Shown here piece after piece: positions 1-8,767 of a stretch of DNA of 64,000 nt. Every line of letters begins with the position of its first letter. Position 1 is the first letter of the stretch. Position numbers and translations under genes: made by a program. The DNA comes from Multifurca ochricompacta (taxonomy: Eukaryota; Basidiomycota; Agaricomycetes; Russulales; Russulaceae), in the NCBI GenBank assembly GCA_022496185.1, contig WTXG01000027.1:62001-126000 (forward strand), in the 5' to 3' direction. The notes beneath the pieces were generated by a model. That model saw nothing but the letters and a program-made list of their open reading frames with translations, was not told where the DNA came from and did no database searches.

Positions 1-903
1 GTCTTGGCATGTCCGCTGAGCATGGCGGGTTCATACGTGCACCCGGCGCAGAGAAATGGACAAACTTCACTGAGAGCCTGGATATGAGCTGGATGGGCGA
101 GGTGCTCGAGGTATTCAAGTACTATACGGAACGCACGACGGGCAGTCACATTGAGGTCAAGAAGAGCTCTATCACATGGCATTATCGTGCAACCGATCCG
201 GAATGGGGGTGCGTGTGGTATATGAACGAGAACGAGATATATTTATGTATGCTGATCGGGAAATTTGCAGGCAATTCCAGTGCCGGCAGTGCCAGGATCT
301 GCTCGAGAACAATGTTGCTCACAAGCGGCCGATCGAAGGTATTGCCATTTCCCATGTAACATTAGATCTAGGGGTTGCTGAGACGATTTATTTTATAGTG
401 CTCGTGGGTAAGAAGAACCTCGAGGTTCGCCCAATTGCAATCAATAAAGGCGAGATTGTCAAGCGCATCCTATACTTAAACCCGGACGCCCAATTTGTGT
501 TTTGCGCGGGCGATGACAAGGTTCGTATCTCGCTCACACTATCCTTCCTCGCCTCCCCCCGCCAGAGCCTTAATTAACGTTCCATTCTTCTTTCCCATTC
601 CTCCTTCCGCACACGTGATAGACGGATGAGGACATGTTCCGCGCATTACAGTTCACGGAGTCATCACTGCCATACACGATGGACCCACCGTTATCTGTCT
701 CTCTGGTCGCAGACGAAAAGATTCATACGCACCCGCGCGTGGAGCTGCAACTTACTCCGGAGGACTTTTTCACGACGGCTGTTGGACACGCTTCGAAGCG
801 AACGTTAGCCAAGTGGCACGTGACGAGCCCACATGAGGTCGTTGCTGAGTTGTTACAACTTGCGGGCGTACAGAAGAAGGTCGAGAGCGATTCGCGGTTG
901 TGA
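1..903 (+). CDS. TPS2: Trehalose-6-phosphate phosphatase-type subunit, C-terminal part (5' end outside window)
   Basis: This is the C-terminal phosphatase domain of the trehalose synthase complex, which dephosphorylates trehalose-6-phosphate to trehalose in the cytosol. Exons read in one frame as 1-208, 271-338, 399-520 and 622-903 (introns 62, 60 and 101 nt), ending in TGA. Visible family blocks are SAEHGGFIRAPG, the stretch KKSSITWHYRATDPEWG, VLVGKKNLEVRP, and the HAD-type acidic motif GDDKTDEDMFRAL, which is split by the third intron. The GDDKTDED block is the Mg-binding part of the phosphatase fold. The catalytic DxDxT motif and the glycosyltransferase-like N-terminal half lie upstream of the window. 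So I cannot fully exclude a regulatory TPS3/TSL1-type paralogue, although the intact GDDKTDED block favours an active TPS2. The tail ends KKVESDSRL. Confidence 0.88.
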
Positions 904-1237
904 TGAGGGGGGAGGGAGACCCGTCAGCGCTTCAACGGACTCGTATGATGATAACGCAAACGCCTTGTGTAGAACACACCCTTCTTCGTCTCTTTTTCTT
1001 TTTCTCATCAGTATTTATAAACACGGCAAAACAAGGGGGTGGTGGCAATTATGTATCGTTTTTTACAGCAGATGTAGACAAACACAAAACAAAGTGGGTT
1101 GTTCAGATATAACAGTGCCCTTTGTTCTTTTTATACATTCTCCCTTTGTACGAAAAATGTTAGTAGTAGTAGCACCACGTCGCAGCGCGGCTACTGTTTC
1201 TTCGAGTGCATTTTTAGTGTGGCCTGGCCAATCAAGA
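904..1237. other. 3' flank of the trehalose gene, no gene seen
   Basis: T-rich and A-rich sequence with several short open frames that have no family resemblance. It probably holds the 3' UTR and poly(A) region of the upstream gene. The stretch ends where the duplicated segment begins. Confidence 0.5.
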
Positions 1238-2770
1238 ATCCTGCGTGCGTACCCGCCGTCTACTGATTTTCAAAAACTTTTGAGTTCCGAGTCCTTCCGA
1301 ATGAGGTAATATAATGGCTGTGGCTTCCGAGCCACACCGGTCATTAAAATTTGATAAATAGACTTGTTATATACGGCTCACAAGCACCAGGACGAGGAAT
1401 GTAATGTCTTACACACGGGAGGGGGGGACATTCGATCCGTATAACATAATCGTAACGTAACATGCCTCGTTACTAAAAAGAATTAGAAAAAAGAAAACAT
1501 ACTGCCTATATTCTATGAGGCCAAGATTAGATCTAGTAGTAAAGGAAAGCAACAGTACACGCATATGCTATGTATCATTGTCAATAGACTCCTAATACAC
1601 CGGCTGCCGGTGTATAGTACCCCAATTCACGCGAGCCTCAAAACAAGATTGTCATTGCCTTAGCACTTATGCTCGGGAACTGGGGTTCCTGGGACACAGA
1701 CTTCATCCATATACTAAACTAATTCTGATTCTCCGGAATGCTCTCCGCAGTTTCAGTAGCAGATTGCCTAAATTAAAAGCTCAGACAAACGGAATGAATA
1801 GTGAGCGGTTCACTGACACAGGCTCGCTGTTGTCTTGCAACTGTTGGGGCTCAGAGTTGGAATTGCCGAGAATTTGATCTTTGAGATCACGAGAGAGGGC
1901 GAATGCGCGCTGATATTGGTATTTAGACTCTGTCTGAGATGAGCTTTCCTCGGTGCCTAAACGGGAAACGAGATAATCTACGACAGGGGCAAACCGCTTT
2001 GCAAGACGTCGGTGAGCGAAGGTTGTTGCGTGAGGGTGATAAGAAGAGGGATGAACATACTTGGTCGATGCCTTGAGCTGCCGTATATGCGGGATTGCGG
2101 ACACGCTCGTCAAGGTCTTGTTAGCCATGTCGCGAGCATAGTCTGAGCGCTCCTTCACAGCCTTGATAATGTCTTCTCCCTGAACTGTGAAGGGGTACGG
2201 GTAGCGAGATTCTACGGCATCCAAGCCCTTATTGGCATAACCATCGGCACGGACTATGATGGGGGCAAGTTTGGCAGTTATAGGTTCCGAGTAACGGAGA
2301 GCGGTGGAAGAGAGGGCTTGGGCGGTATTGTAGGGGGAGCGGGTAAGAGGGTGAGAGATAAGAGTCGTGTGTACTGCTGAGAGACTATCGTTGACCAGAG
2401 GAATTGAAGCTACACGGTTTAATATAGTGAGCTCTGGCGCAGCGGGCGCAGACTGAGTTTCTGTATCCACTGTATCCACTGTATCCATTATGATAGAGAT
2501 AATGAAGTGTAAGAGAGAGAGAAAGAGAAAGAGAGGTGAATGAGAATGAGGGTTGGCGAACTGTCGTTTTCGTATGGGACGTTTGCATTTTCATGTGATT
2601 TCCGATTTGTTAATATGTTAATCTCTTTTCTTTTCGCTTGCGCTTGCTCGCTTCCATGGTCCATGGATTAGGATTAGAACTCACATATTCCCATATCCGT
2701 CATATCTCTCCTCATTTATTTGTTTATTTAGTTATTGGTCACACAAGTCTCATCACGTGCTGGAACTATC
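1238..2770. repeat. Direct repeat, copy 1 (source segment with intact perilipin-like gene)
   Basis: This segment recurs in the same orientation at about 5556-7229. Shared landmarks include ATCCTGCGTGCGTACCCGCC (1238 and 5556), CACAAGCACCAGGACGAGG, a block ending ACTGCCTATATT, the whole perilipin-like gene, and its upstream region up to GGTCACACAAGTCTCATCAC. Identity is high but not perfect, with small indels near 1290-1375. The copy at 5556 has extra insertions and deletions, so this one looks closer to the ancestral state. Confidence 0.85.
1781..2488 (-). CDS. Perilipin-like lipid-droplet protein (CAP20/MPL1 family)
   Basis: A single-exon frame of 235 codons. The order of motifs resembles fungal perilipins (CAP20/MPL1), which coat lipid droplets and limit lipolysis: RVASIPLVNDSLSAVH near residue 25, an amphipathic stretch with YSEPITAKLAPIIVRADGYA, then GLDAVESRYPYPF and RFAPVVDYL. 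The chosen start is the first ATG, followed by a VDT repeat (MDTVDTVDTETQ). The protein ends SLFIPFV. A possible unspliced 64-nt intron-like stretch around 2000-2060 (codons YVHPSSYHPH) would change the frame, so I keep a single exon. A second, internally deleted copy lies at 6629-7000. The family assignment rests on motif order and is fairly but not completely secure. Confidence 0.72.
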   Translation of the reverse strand: MDTVDTVDTETQSAPAAPELTILNRVASIPLVNDSLSAVHTTLISHPLTRSPYNTAQALSSTALRYSEPITAKLAPIIVRADGYANKGLDAVESRYPYPFTVQGEDIIKAVKERSDYARDMANKTLTSVSAIPHIRQLKASTKYVHPSSYHPHATTFAHRRLAKRFAPVVDYLVSRLGTEESSSQTESKYQYQRAFALSRDLKDQILGNSNSEPQQLQDNSEPVSVNRSLFIPFV

Positions 2771-2822
2771 TATAACCTATCCATAACCTCCCTCATAACC
2801 TCCCTCACTTTCTCTTTGGATT
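2489..2822. promoter_or_regulatory. Divergent promoter between perilipin-like and TBC genes
   Basis: The 334-bp gap separates two divergent start codons. Next to the perilipin start it carries a purine-rich AGAGAGAGAAAGAG stretch on the plus strand, which is a CT-rich leader in the sense of that gene. A pyrimidine-rich run (CTCCCTCACTTTCTCTTTGG) lies just before the TBC ATG at 2823. No canonical TATA box stands out. Confidence 0.45.
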
Positions 2823-4800
2823 ATGGCTATTTCATCCGATAAATACTCGAAATCGCATGATACACTGGACTGGGACGCTCTTCGATTACAAAGTCTTGCA
2901 CCAGGCGGCTTTCGTAGTGCACGCACACTTCTTTGGTAAATATCTCTCTACAGATCGTATTTTGTCCCTTTTCTTGACGAACTACCTACCCTTCAGGCCC
3001 AGCCTACTCCACGTTGACGTGAACCCAACACAACCCAGTCTATCAACTGAGGACCAGACAGAGCCAGACCCCCACAGAGATGAGCGCCAGATTCGCCTCG
3101 ACACCGACCGTAGCTTCGTGCTCTACCCCGTAGGTGACGCCCCTTCATACCTCAGCTTCTCTTGCATCCACTTATCAATCTCGCAGACGATGGTCCAGAA
3201 GATGTCCGGCTCGCACGCCAGGCAGAGCTCAACCACCTCATAGTGCAAACATTCCGGCGACACCCCGGTTTGAACTACTTTCAAGTCAGCAGCTTTTTTC
3301 CAACCCCTTCCCATTCCTCTTTTTCTGAACGCTTACATGCATGCGCTTATAGGGGTTTCATGATATTGCTACAGTCCTGCAGTTGACCCTCCCCCCAAAA
3401 ATTGCACTACCTGCACTGGAGAAAATCAGCCTGCATCGCCTACGAGACTCGATGGGGCGCACCCTTGAGCCTCTCACAAGTCTTATGCTGTAAACTTCTT
3501 ACGTCGGCATCTTATACTACTGTGCTCATCCTAAACCATAGTATTTTGCAACGTCTGCTAAGACTTGTTGACCTACCTTATGCGATGTTACTCGAGGAGT
3601 GAGTATTTCAACGTGGCGAATGTAGTGTGCTGACACGAGAGGGCCAGCATATAGGCATGCACCCCTCCCCTATGCAGCTCCCACATCTTCTCACGCTATT
3701 TGCACACGCCACGCCCAGTCTCCCACTCATCCAGCACATCTTTGATTACCTCCTTGTGCGTCCACCATTAGCCATCGTATATCTCGTCGCCGCTGTGAGT
3801 GCGTGCTTCGTGTTGTGTCCCTTTTGATATCTCAAAGCGGGGATAGGTAACATTATTACGTAAGGATCTGGTCTTAAAGCTTGGCGAGGGCGGTGATGGT
3901 GATGAGGGCATGATCCATTCTGTCCTAACGGGGCTTCCCGAATTCACCGACTATGGCGAGGATCAAGACAATGGTGAGGGCTACGAGGTCCAGCTAAGCC
4001 CAGAACTCCCGCCGGCAGCTACAAAACGCCCCAATCACATCCCTTTGCCTATGGGCGCAAGCGATGCCCTGTCTATGTGCAAGGGTTCTGAGAATGTATG
4101 CAACACCGCCCCAGAGGCAGAACTACGTATCGGTGCTCCACCTGCTTACCCCTCTCCCGGATCTCTTTCCCGTCCTTATACTGTAGATGGCACTGCGACA
4201 ACGCAAGCAGAGACTTGTGCACTTGGAACTGTCGCGTATCCACCTTCACCCCGTGATGAAGGCACGCCAAGTGTACCCGTCGTTGGTGACCCCTCTGTCC
4301 TACCGACCACAGACGCCCTTGCTTCCTTCGACCCTGCAGACATCCCACTTCCACCTTCGAGAGCCTCCACACGCCCCGCGTCTCCCGAGTGCACAGGAAC
4401 AGAGTCTCTTCTCTCTCGCACAGTTTACTCTTTACCGAAGGTCTTCCTCCTTGCGGATGAGCTCTTCACCCGCTTCCCGCCAAGTACCCCCGAATTACGT
4501 CTTTCACATACTATTGGGCCTGCGAGCGCTATGCAGACCTGGGCGCAGGATGTAACTCTAATGCCAAGCGATGACCAGGCGGAGGCGCTTGTCGTCGCAG
4601 GCACTGATATTATCGTACGCGAAGCACCTAAGCCGGACTCACAGAACCGGAAGGAGCTGCAAAAGAGGGCAAAGAAAAGGGGTATGAAGAAGGCCAGGAA
4701 GGGCGAAGGGAGGCTACTAGTTGCTGGTGCTGTGCTCGTGCTCGGCGTTGCAGTTGCGTACGGTGTGGGTGCACGCCGTGGTAGTGGGGAATTAGCATAG
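2823..4800 (+). CDS. TBC-domain Rab GTPase-activating protein with C-terminal membrane anchor (GYP8/TBC1D20-like)
   Basis: Exons 2823-2935, 2997-3133, 3187-3284, 3353-3489, 3542-3598, 3626-3794 and 3847-4800 give 554 residues in one frame. The TBC domain accelerates GTP hydrolysis on Rab proteins. Both catalytic fingers are visible: IRLDTDRSF (arginine finger, IxxDxxR) and LNYFQGFHDI (glutamine finger, YxQ). Further TBC blocks are LRDSMGRTLEPL, LVDLPYAMLLEE and LIQHIFDYLLVRPPLA. A long low-complexity linker follows, then a basic stretch (KKRGMKKARKGEGR) and one transmembrane segment (LLVAGAVLVLGVAVAYGV). This tail-anchored layout is typical of ER/Golgi TBC1D20 and Gyp8. The last nine residues after GARRGSG come from a shifted frame compared with the inverted copy at 7993-8181, so the true C-terminal tail may be about 30 residues longer. 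Confidence 0.85.
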
Positions 4801-5533
4801 GTGGAGAAGCGGATTGGCGTGCGCTGCTTGGTACGCTGGGCGCCATTGGGGAGAGTGTGCTGGAGTGTTTGGCGATGCACAGCTCGGACTGTGAGTACTG
4901 CTGATACTGCTTGTAGTGTAGACCTATATATTACATAATATACCTTTTTCTCCTAAATGGTTGTTATTAAGATAGAACGAAAGAATCCATGCAGCGGTGT
5001 CCCTCATAATCGTACAGTTGTATATACCTCCAATTTATTCTCGCACAGGCAGTCTACGATCGCGGAAGCGACGTGCGAAGCTCATAGCGCGGGAGGGACT
5101 CCACAGTATGTGTGTGCGTCGTTAGCACGACTTCTGTACTACCCTCTCAGGCTTCCTCCCTCTCCTGCTTTTTCTGCTGCTCCCGCTCCTACGTGGACAT
5201 GTTGCGCTTTCCACCAGGACCTCGTGCCGATTGGCTAATGTCGGGGGCCGTCGTTGGTCGAGTACGTGGCCTTTGAATGCGGTTGTGGATTTCATGTATC
5301 TTCGACTGGACTTGCCTGTATTAGACGGATTGGCCGAATCTGAGGTCTTCAAAGTGACTAACTGAAAAAAAAATTGAAATGGGACCCGAGGGATGGCGGT
5401 ACGACTCGATTAGCATAGCTTTGGAGGTTCCCCACCATTTCGTACAGTCAATCTGTCGAGTCGGCTGTCCTTCTTCGTGCTTTAGACGGGTGGCCCGCGC
5501 CAAACTGTTCGTGGCAGCAATAAATACTGTTGT
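4708..5533 (+). repeat. Inverted repeat arm 1 (3' end of the TBC gene and flank)
   Basis: About 826 bp starting inside the last coding exon of the TBC gene (GGGAGGCTACTAGTTGCTGG) and ending at TAAATACTGTTGT. The reverse complement recurs at 7338-8181 with scattered substitutions and a few small indels. The part after 4800 holds the gene's 3' flank. It contains no frame that I can assign. Two overlapping open frames on the minus strand (about 5122-5352) are shared with the other arm but resemble no family. Confidence 0.88.
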
Positions 5534-6238
5534 GCGTTTTAGAAATTGGAATGATATCCTGCGTGCGTACCCGCCGTCTACTAATTCCAATAATTTGTTA
5601 CATATGCCTCACAAGCACCAGGACGAGGAATGTAATGTCGCACACGGGAGGGAGACCTTCGATCCGTATAACATAATTGTAACGTAACATGCCTCGCCTG
5701 TTACGACTTAACGACTTAACGACCAGGTTCACAACCACGCATTCCACATTCCATCACCACGCATTCCATAGATCGCTCTTAAGGCCAGCCGCATCCAAGC
5801 ATTCCTAACGATCGGGTTTACTAGTATTCCAGGAGTCACGATCTAGTTAATCACAGCGCGACATCATAAGTTCACATATCTATTTAATCCTCTGTCTTTT
5901 CTCATAGTATCCTTAGTCTCGAGCTCTTGTATCTTATAGAACTCTAGTCCCAGAAATACCAGTCATTTTCTCTGCTTTGCCTAGCATGCTTAGCAGTTGT
6001 CTCACCACCCGAACTCCATCAAATTAATACTTGACATTAAAATTGATATGCTGAACGGTCCGCCAACCATAACATTGCCACTAAAAAGAATAAGAAAAAA
6101 GAAAACACACTGCCTATATTTTATGAGGCTAAAAGTATAGTACCCCAGTTCATAGCGAGCCTCAAAACAAAAAATCGTCACCTCCCTAGCACTTACCCTC
6201 GGGAACAGGGGTTCCTTGGGACAGAGACTCCATCCATC

Positions 6239-6554
6239 TGTTAGAATACAGCCACGACACAGCCATATTGGTACCGGAGATGGCGGCCCAGGATCGATCA
6301 TATCGAGGCCATTATACACAATACACAAGGTATCGTGTAAATACTTTATTTCTTGATCACCTTATTATAGGACTATCAGCATAGTTAGTATCCTCAGTCT
6401 TTCTGTTCCAAAGACTGAGGTCAGTATCATTCTCTTTGTAGCTACATTGTCTTTTGCTAATTCTTTGTTGTAGCTACTCGCTTTTCTAGGTATTACCTAG
6501 CAATATAGTCTTTCTGTTCCAAAGACTGAGCTACTCGCTTTTCTAGCTCTTACA
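6239..6554. mobile_element. Solo LTR of an LTR retrotransposon with 5-bp target duplication
   Basis: The element starts TGTTAGAATACAGCC and ends TAGCTCTTACA, the TG...CA termini usual for LTRs. It is flanked on both sides by CCATC (6234-6238 and 6555-6559), a 5-bp target-site duplication. The empty site can be read in direct-repeat copy 1 near 1705-1715 (CTTCATCCATATACTAAAC), which confirms an insertion of exactly this interval. It has no internal coding region, so it is the product of LTR-LTR recombination. Inside, the motif TCTTTCTGTTCCAAAGACTG occurs twice and GCTACTCGCTTTTCTAG occurs twice. Copia versus gypsy cannot be decided from the LTR alone. Confidence 0.88.
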
Positions 6555-6628
6555 CCATCCACTAAACTAATCCTGATTCTCTGGAATTCTCTCCACAGTT
6601 TCAGTAGCTTGTTGCCTAAATTACACGC

Positions 6629-7000
6629 TCAGACAAACGGAATGAATAGTGAGCGATTCACTGACACAGGCGCGCTGCTGTCTTGCAACTCTTGTGGCTG
6701 AGAGTTGGAACTGCCGAGAATCTGATCCGGGTTGCGAGATTCTACGGCATCCAGGCCCTTATTGGCATCATCATTGGCACGGGCTATGATGGGGGCAAGT
6801 TTGGTAGTTATAGGTTCCGAGTAACGGAGAGCGGTGGAAGAGAGGGCTTGGGCGGTATTGTAGGGGGAGTGGGTACGAGGATTAGAGACAAGAGACGCGC
6901 GTACGGCTGAGAGACTATCGTTGACCAGAGGAGTTGAAGCTACACGGTTTAATACGGTGAGCTCTGGCGCAGAGGGTGCAGACTGATCTTCTGTACCCAT
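6629..7000 (-). pseudogene. Internally deleted perilipin-like copy
   Basis: The copy begins MGTEDQSAPSAPELT and matches the intact gene at 1781-2488 through KGLDAVESR. It then jumps in frame to DQILGSSNSQPQ and continues to the same SLFIPFV end. The 123-codon frame stays open, but about 106 residues are missing, including the region with RFAPVVDYL. An in-frame start also exists further upstream at 7177, but the duplicated gene starts at the ATG ending at 7000. It could be expressed as a mini-protein carrying only the N-terminal droplet-binding part. I consider loss of function more likely. Confidence 0.75.
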
Positions 7001-7337
7001 TACGATAGAGATAATGGAGTGTAAGAGAGAGAGAATGAGAATGAGAGGTGAATGAGAATGAGGGTCAGCGGATTGTCGTTTTTGAAGCTCCTTATGGGGT
7101 TGTGATTTCCAATTTGATATCTTCTTGCTCGCTTCCATGGTCCAATTAGAACCCATATTCATATAATATCTCCTCATTTATTCATTTATTCATTTATTCA
7201 TTGGTCACACAAGTCTCATCACATGCTGGGAACTGTACTGATAAAAGATATACTAGATCATAAGTGTTCTAATTCAGGGTTTTTTAATGAAAGAAAGGAG
7301 AGCTAGAGGTTTCATGCTCAGCGCCCGAGCCATCCTT

Positions 7338-8181
7338 ACAACAGTATTTATTGCTGCCACGAACAGTTTAGCGCGGACCACCCTTCTAAAGCACGAAGAA
7401 GGACAGCCGGCTCGACAGATTGACTGTACGAACTGTTAGGGAATCTCCAAAGCTACGCTAATCGAGTTGTACCGCCATCCCTCGGGTCCCATTTCATTTT
7501 TTCTTCAGTCAGTCACTTTGGAGAGACCAGATCTGGCCAGACCGTCCAATACAGGCAAGTCCAGTCGAAGATATATGAAATCCACAACCGCATTCAAAGG
7601 CCACGTACTCGACCAACGACGGCCCCCGACATTAGCCAATCGGCACGAGGTCCTGGTGGAAAGCGCAACATGTCCACGTAGGAGCGGGAGCAGCAGAAAA
7701 AGCAGGAGAGGGAGGAAGCCTGAGAGGGTAGTACAGAAGTCGTGCTAACGACGCACACACATATTGTGGAGTCCCTCCCGCACTATGAGCTTCGCACGTC
7801 GCTTCTGCGATCGTAGACTGCCTGTGCGAGAACAAATTGGAGGTATATACAACTGTACGATTATGAAGTTGGACACCGCTGCATGGATTCTTTCGTTCTA
7901 TCTTAATAACAACCATTTAGGAGAAAAAAGGTATATTATGTAATATATAGGTCTACACTACAAGCAGTACTCAAGCAGTACTCAAGCAGTACTCACAGTC
8001 CGAGCTGTGCATCGCCAAACACTCCCAGCACTCTCTCCCCGATGGCGCCCAGCGTACCAAGCAGCGCACGCCAATCCGCTTCTCCACCTATGCTAATTCC
8101 CCCACTACCACGGCGTGCACCCACACCGTACGCAACTGCAACGCCGAGCACGAGCACAGCACCAGCAACTAGTAGCCTCCC
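7338..8181 (-). repeat. Inverted repeat arm 2
   Basis: Reverse-complement copy of 4708-5533, about 844 bp. It ends abruptly at 8181, inside what corresponds to the TBC coding exon. It carries a small local expansion absent from arm 1: three units of the 11-mer AAGCAGTACTC at about 7961-7995. The two arms flank a spacer of about 1.8 kb made of the second perilipin-like copy, so the locus can in principle form a large hairpin. Confidence 0.88.
7993..8181 (-). pseudogene. C-terminal fragment of the TBC gene in inverted repeat arm 2
   Basis: The minus-strand frame reads GRLLVAGAVLVLGVAVAYGV, identical to the membrane anchor of the TBC gene at 2823-4800. It then continues past the point where that gene stops: GARRGSGGISIGGEADW and on to GVFGDAQLGL. 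It has five G in the run where the gene has four, and three G (CTGGGAG) where the gene has two (CTGGAG). The fragment has no promoter or upstream exons of its own and is a truncated duplicate. Its value is that it may preserve the original C-terminal tail of the gene. Confidence 0.75.
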
Positions 8182-8767
8182 GGCTTCACACATACACATA
8201 TCGCCCACTTTTCATACAAGATAGATACGAAATTCTATTGGCAACATGGATGGTTTCTTGCAACATCTTGGTACGTATTGAACACTATCTCGATGACTCA
8301 CTCGAACGCCGCGCCCACTCCTAAACCGGAGTTAGACTCACCGAACATGAAGCGCTCTATGTCTGATCCCTACATTTGTTGGCAGTGGTATGAATCGTCT
8401 TTATTTTTGTCATTACTGCGACAGGATTAAACGCAATATATAAGCGGGAAGATCGTTATGACACGGCCTGAAAAAGAAAAACGTAACGCAGAGCGAAAAA
8501 ACAAAAAGAAAATGGTTGTATGAAGAATGTATTTGATTTGTAAAAGTCAAAAATGAAAGAGTACGCCCATCATCGGCTTCTAAGAGGCGATCACCCTTAC
8601 CCACGCACCGTATCCAGTGTCGGGTCAGGGAAAGGGAACGCAAATGGTAACAATGTGCAACGCGATACGGAAAGAGAGGACACCAGATATCGAGAGGCGG
8701 GACGTCATAGAATTACACGAACATGATGCATTGATACTCTTCGTGCTCCAGGCCCCTCTGTCATCAT
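8182..8767. other. Intergenic, 3' flank of the H+-ATPase gene
   Basis: The stretch is A-rich near 8470-8550 and short open frames show no family resemblance. It probably contains the 3' UTR of the minus-strand H+-ATPase gene. Nothing else is recognisable. Confidence 0.4.

Larger units (their letters stand above)
5556..7229. repeat. Direct repeat, copy 2 (rearranged copy between the inverted arms)
   Basis: This is a copy of 1238-2770 in the same orientation. Compared with copy 1 it has a 316-bp solo LTR (6239-6554), a loss of about 106 codons inside the perilipin-like gene, and a TTCATTTA-type tetranucleotide run near 7177-7200. The stretch 5700-6060 (including repeated ACGACTTAAC and CGCATTCCA motifs) has no counterpart in copy 1 and holds no recognisable gene. 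Confidence 0.85.

Noticed and set aside
5122..5352. Minus-strand frame shared by both inverted arms (also plus strand 7467-7748), with an alternative frame reading QVQSKIHEIHNRIQRPRTRP
   Set aside because: Conservation between the arms reflects the recent duplication of DNA, not selection. Both candidate frames contain stops or lack any known relative.
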